Assembly: GCA_937876225.1 (NCBI GenBank)
Contig: CALFIC010000033.1
Coordinates: 1 to 9,866, forward strand
From: an uncultured Chloroflexota bacterium
GTDB taxonomy: Bacteria; Chloroflexota; Chloroflexia; Chloroflexales; Roseiflexaceae
Length of the DNA: 9,866 nt
Direction of reading: 5' to 3'
Under the pieces are notes generated by a model. It did not search any database. It saw nothing but the letters and a program-made list of their open reading frames with translations, and was not told the DNA's origin. Every line of letters begins with the position of its first letter. Position 1 is the first letter of the stretch. Below are positions 6,857 to 9,866 of the stretch, one piece after another. The translations under genes were made by a program, and so were the position numbers.

Positions 6857-6909
6857 AGGGGTGTCCTTATCACGCAATCAAATCAAGTCATCAGAAAGGC
6901 AACGAAGCC

Positions 6910-7668
6910 ATGGTTAAGCACGCATTTGTATGGTGGTGTCTCACCAATCGTGGACTGAGTGACATGCAAATCCTCGACGCTGGCCAAAATGCCGGCTTCG
7001 AAGGGGTCGAAATGGTGCCCGAGCAGTATTGGGGTGAAGTCAAACAACGAGGGCTCACCATGGTATCGACCCAAGCCCACGGCACCATCGAATCAGGGCT
7101 CAACGATCGTAGCCAACATGCCCGTATCATCGCCGAAACTACCGCTCAACTCGAAAAAGCGGTCAAATGGAACATCCCCACCCTGATCTGCTTTAGCGGC
7201 AATCGTGCCGGCCGTAGCGACCTCGAAAGCCTGCCCGTCATCATCGAAGGACTCGCCAAAATCGCCACTCTGGCCGAGCAAGCGGGCGTCACTATTGTGC
7301 TCGAATTGCTCAACAGCAAAGTCGACCATCACGACTATCAATGCGACCGTACCCCATTTGGGGTGGCCTGTGTGGCACCGGTCAACTCACCACGCATCAA
7401 ATTGCTCTACGACGCCTACCACATGCAAATCATGGAAGGCGATTTGATTCGCACCGTCCAACAAAACCATCAATACTTCGGGCATTACCATATTGCCGGC
7501 AATCCCGGCCGCTTTGATCCCGACGAGACCCAAGAAATCTACCACCCACCGCTGATGCGCGCCATATCAGACACCGGCTACGACGGCTTTGTGGGCCACG
7601 AATACTTGCCCCGTGGCGATGTGGCCAGCGCTCTCAAGGCATCACGCATATTGCTCGACGTCAAGTAA
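6910..7668 (+). CDS. Hydroxypyruvate isomerase-type sugar isomerase (TIM barrel, AP-endonuclease-2 superfamily)
   Basis: A 252-residue cytoplasmic metal-dependent isomerase or epimerase of the xylose-isomerase-like TIM-barrel superfamily, closest by motif to hydroxypyruvate isomerase (interconverting hydroxypyruvate and tartronate semialdehyde) or related 2-oxo-acid sugar isomerases. Seen: LELLNSKVDHHDYQ (131-144), PRIKLLYDAYHMQIMEGD (161-178), HYHIAGNPGR (192-201) and the terminal GHEYLPRGD (229-237). Glu132, Asp168, His194 and Glu231 occupy the spaced positions that hold the divalent metal in this fold. Length is normal for the family (about 250-260). The start ATG 6910 has AAAGG about ten bases upstream. 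The fucosidase gene follows 39 bases later with no terminator between, so the two are probably co-transcribed. The motif match to Hyi is strong, but the GH29 neighbour suggests that a sugar-derived substrate is possible. Confidence 0.85.
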   Translation: MVKHAFVWWCLTNRGLSDMQILDAGQNAGFEGVEMVPEQYWGEVKQRGLTMVSTQAHGTIESGLNDRSQHARIIAETTAQLEKAVKWNIPTLICFSGNRAGRSDLESLPVIIEGLAKIATLAEQAGVTIVLELLNSKVDHHDYQCDRTPFGVACVAPVNSPRIKLLYDAYHMQIMEGDLIRTVQQNHQYFGHYHIAGNPGRFDPDETQEIYHPPLMRAISDTGYDGFVGHEYLPRGDVASALKASRILLDVK

Positions 7669-7707
7669 TCAGCACACTGTCGTGGTATAGCGCGCAAAGA
7701 GAGACAT

Positions 7708-9126
7708 ATGACCATCCCCTCTGGACCGTTTGCCCCCAACTGGGAATCACTACAACACTACCAAGTACCGGCGTGGTACCGCGAAGGCAAATTCGGCATC
7801 TTTATCCACTGGGGGCCATATTGTGTGCCCGCCTTTGGGAGCGAATGGTACCCGCGCAACATGTACACCCCAGGCAGCAACGAGTTTGCCCATCATGTGG
7901 CCACCTACGGCGCGCAAAGTCAGTTCGGCTACAAAGACTTCATCCCGCTCTTCAAAGCCGAACAGTTCGATGCCAATCAATGGGCCGAATTATTTGCCAT
8001 TGCTGGCGCGCGCTTTGTGGTGCCGGTCGCCGAGCATCACGACGGCTTTGCTATGTACGAAACGGCCCTCAATCGCTGGAATGCCGTCCAGATGGGACCC
8101 AAGCGCGACATCATCGGTGAATTATCCCAGGCCATCCGGCGGCACAATATGGTGTTTGGGTTGTCGAGTCACCGCGCCGAGCACTATTTTTTCTTTGAAA
8201 AAGGGAAATTGTTCGACAGCGACGTCAACGACCCCGAATACGCAGATTTGTACGGCCCCGCGGCAGTATCACCTCCCGATTGGCACGAGCTCAATTCCCC
8301 CGAGCGCCCCGACGAAGCCTTTATCGACGACTGGATGGCGCGCAACGTCGAGCTGATCGACAAATACCAACCGCAGCTGTTTTGGTTTGACTGGTGGATT
8401 CAGCACAAAGCCTGGGAACCGGCCCTGCAACAATTCGCCGCCTACTACTACAATCGGGCGGCCCAATGGGGCAAAGGGGTGGCCGTCAACTACAAATACG
8501 AGGCCTTTGCCCAAGGCAGTGCGGTGTTTGACATCGAGCGTGGCCAAGTCACCGACATCTACCCCCACTTCTGGCAAAACGACACCTCCGTCGCCAAGAA
8601 TTCGTGGGGCTATACCAATGCCCAAGACTACAAAACGCCTGCCAACCTCATCGGTGATTTAATCGATGTGGTCAGCAAAAACGGCGCCTTGTTGCTCAAC
8701 ATTGGTCCCAAAGCCGACGGCACGATTCCCGACCACGAAGTCTATTTGTTGCACGAAATCGGCGCCTGGCTCCGGGTCAACAGCGAAGCCATCTATGCCA
8801 CCACCCCATGGCAAATCTATGGCGAAGGCCCCACCCAAGTCGCCGATGGCGCATTTAGTGATACCAATCGGAGCGATTTTACCGGCCAAGACATCCGCTT
8901 TACCACGCGGGGCGATACACTCTATGCAATCGTGATGGCCTGGCCGGGTAGCCACGCTCGCATCCCCGCCCTCGGGAGCGACAGCGGTCGCCGTCCTGGC
9001 ATCACCAGCGTCGAGCTGATTGGGCACGACTATGCCGTGCAATGGCAACAGCAGGCCGATGCGTTGGTAGTAACAATGCCTACCAATCAGATCGGCAAGT
9101 ATGCGGTGGTATTGCGGATTCGCTAA
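7708..9126 (+). CDS. Alpha-L-fucosidase, glycoside hydrolase family 29
   Basis: A 472-residue retaining exo-glycosidase that removes terminal alpha-L-fucose from glycans. Seen: KFGIFIHWGPY (28-38) at the first barrel strand; VAEHHDGFAMY (107-117), the family hallmark; LFWFDWW (224-230), in which Asp228 is the expected nucleophile; DIERG with Glu277, a candidate acid/base residue; QNDTSVAKNSWGY (290-302); and the signature LLLNIGPKADGTIP (328-341). A C-terminal beta-rich segment (about 370-472) matches the usual sandwich domain. There is no signal peptide: the N-terminus is MTIPSGPFAPNWESL, so the enzyme is cytoplasmic and probably acts on imported oligosaccharides or intracellular conjugates. 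The start ATG 7708 follows AAAGAGAG. It forms a likely operon with the upstream isomerase and ends just before a shared hairpin. Confidence 0.95.
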   Translation: MTIPSGPFAPNWESLQHYQVPAWYREGKFGIFIHWGPYCVPAFGSEWYPRNMYTPGSNEFAHHVATYGAQSQFGYKDFIPLFKAEQFDANQWAELFAIAGARFVVPVAEHHDGFAMYETALNRWNAVQMGPKRDIIGELSQAIRRHNMVFGLSSHRAEHYFFFEKGKLFDSDVNDPEYADLYGPAAVSPPDWHELNSPERPDEAFIDDWMARNVELIDKYQPQLFWFDWWIQHKAWEPALQQFAAYYYNRAAQWGKGVAVNYKYEAFAQGSAVFDIERGQVTDIYPHFWQNDTSVAKNSWGYTNAQDYKTPANLIGDLIDVVSKNGALLLNIGPKADGTIPDHEVYLLHEIGAWLRVNSEAIYATTPWQIYGEGPTQVADGAFSDTNRSDFTGQDIRFTTRGDTLYAIVMAWPGSHARIPALGSDSGRRPGITSVELIGHDYAVQWQQQADALVVTMPTNQIGKYAVVLRIR

Positions 9127-9136
9127 ATCACCGATA

Positions 9137-9174
9137 CGCCTCCCGTATTGATACCCCAATCAATACGGGAGGCG
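9137..9174. terminator. Perfect 16-bp hairpin between convergent genes
   Basis: Arms at 9137-9152 and 9159-9174 (CGCCTCCCGTATTGAT and its exact complement) enclose a 6-base loop, ten bases after the fucosidase stop. Neither side has a U-run. The structure overlaps the last codons and stop codon (9160-9162) of the minus-strand membrane protein, so it is partly coding on that strand. It probably serves as the transcript end for both genes. Confidence 0.65.
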
Positions 9175-9744
9175 CTGCCATACCCCCGCCATCATCCAAT
9201 AGAGCAGCCGAATCGAGCGGGGGTAAGCCCGGAGCTGTTGCTCCGCAAAAGAATGCAACTGATAGATATTTTTCAAAACGACTTTTTTTTCAAAACCGGC
9301 GGCATCTTCATCAACCAAATGGACTAATTCACGGATGTCGTGGCGCACCGTCACATCGCCAATCATGACCAGCTGATAGGTATAAAAATAATCTTTCATG
9401 TGGCGCCGTGCCTGATGAATCGGCGCCATACCCCGCTGCGTCAGCGCACGTTCGTGGCGAATCAATGCGGTAATTGCGAGGTACCACTGCGCGACTTTGT
9501 CGTAATGGGTGCGTTGCACGATGGCATAGAGTCGCACCCACACCCAGCGGATGACGACGAGCACTACAATCACCGCCAGCGCCACCCACACAAAACCTTG
9601 GGCGTACCATGTAACAAACGTGGTTGCAATTGTGCGGTGGTATGGGATTGTTTGCCAGAGTGGGGTTATCCCACCGACGCACCACATCCAAACGATAGTG
9701 AGCCATGCGATGAATTGTTGGAACACGTGTATAAGTTCATTCAT
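9160..9744 (-). CDS. Unrecognised membrane protein with two predicted helices
   Basis: A 194-residue protein I cannot assign to a family. Seen: hydrophobic Trp-rich segments at about 11-30 and 49-70. These are followed by a basic stretch (RWVWVRLYAIVQRTHYDK) and a soluble, mixed-charge C-terminal domain (80-194) predicted to be largely helical, with RHERALTQRG, HDIRELVHLVDEDAAGFEKK and a short hydrophobic end (RLLYWMMAGVW). By the positive-inside rule the C-terminal domain is cytoplasmic. No catalytic motif, cysteine pair or signal peptide was recognised. The start is taken as ATG 9744, with GAAAG seven bases upstream. The open frame reaches a TTG at 9780 without any ribosome site. It stands alone, convergent with the fucosidase gene, and its upstream region contains the GAAAATG tandem repeat. 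Codon use resembles the neighbouring genes, which supports a real gene. Confidence 0.65.
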   Translation of the reverse strand: MNELIHVFQQFIAWLTIVWMWCVGGITPLWQTIPYHRTIATTFVTWYAQGFVWVALAVIVVLVVIRWVWVRLYAIVQRTHYDKVAQWYLAITALIRHERALTQRGMAPIHQARRHMKDYFYTYQLVMIGDVTVRHDIRELVHLVDEDAAGFEKKVVLKNIYQLHSFAEQQLRAYPRSIRLLYWMMAGVWQRLPY

Positions 9745-9810
9745 CGGCAGACTTTCATTACAAAAAATAGATCTTTGCAAGTTATTTTATCACTAGTGGA
9801 TATCGAATAA

Positions 9811-9866
<56 letters not shown>

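Larger units (their letters stand above)
6536..6909. other. Divergent intergenic region between livJ and the isomerase gene
   Basis: This 374-base stretch without a gene divides in two. Bases 6590-6735 are AT-rich, with homopolymer T runs and the candidate livJ promoter. Bases 6748-6838 hold two copies of a GC-rich palindromic repeat. The near-identical decamers CATCGTATAA (6683-6692) and CATCGTACAA (6716-6725) start 33 bases apart and could be operator half-sites, but this is weak. No open frame here looks like a gene, and no riboswitch fold was recognised. Confidence 0.7.

Noticed and set aside
8659..9159. 166-codon minus-strand frame opposite the fucosidase
   Set aside because: It is antisense to the GH29 C-terminal half, in a region where the plus strand carries conserved family motifs.

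Overview
The window looks like a stretch of a mid-GC bacterial chromosome. The lipoprotein-anchored solute receptor, the codon usage, the heptamer tandem repeat and the short GGGCGAAT palindromes would fit a filamentous member of the Chloroflexota (for example a Herpetosiphon- or Roseiflexus-like lineage). That placement is inference only: there is no rRNA or other phylogenetic marker here. I see no phage genes, transposase, CRISPR array, tRNA or rRNA. Overall this is ordinary metabolic and transport territory with a few non-coding oddities.

Layout. Bases 2-397 (+) are the C-terminal end of an M20-family zinc peptidase cut by the window edge. It converges on a small membrane methyltransferase of the isoprenylcysteine/phospholipid type (459-971, -), and a hairpin shared by both genes lies between them. 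Bases 1080-6535 (-) hold a complete branched-chain/polar amino-acid ABC uptake system in the order livJ-livH-livM-livG-livF: lipoprotein receptor, two permeases, two ATPases. The four downstream genes are packed end to end (8-base overlap to 3-base gaps). livJ is separated from livH by about 180 bases holding a strong hairpin, which suggests that the receptor is transcribed in excess over the membrane complex.

A 374-base divergent intergenic region (6536-6909) separates livJ from a plus-strand pair: a hydroxypyruvate-isomerase-type sugar isomerase (6910-7668) and a cytoplasmic GH29 alpha-L-fucosidase (7708-9126). The intergenic region contains an AT-rich promoter zone for livJ and two tandem copies of a GGGCGAAT...ATTCGCCC palindrome. 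The pair ends at a perfect 16-bp hairpin that overlaps the stop codon of a convergent, unrecognised two-helix membrane protein (9160-9744, -). The window closes inside a 7-bp tandem repeat (GAAAATG).

How the genes work together: LivJ captures amino acids outside the membrane, LivH/LivM translocate them and LivG/LivF power transport. The imported material and peptides would feed the same nitrogen economy as the M20 peptidase, though no direct link is shown. The isomerase-fucosidase pair probably processes small fucosylated saccharides in the cytoplasm. The isomerase's true substrate is open. No clearly undescribed system was found; the non-coding repeats, the orphan membrane protein and the isomerase-fucosidase pairing deserve the second look.
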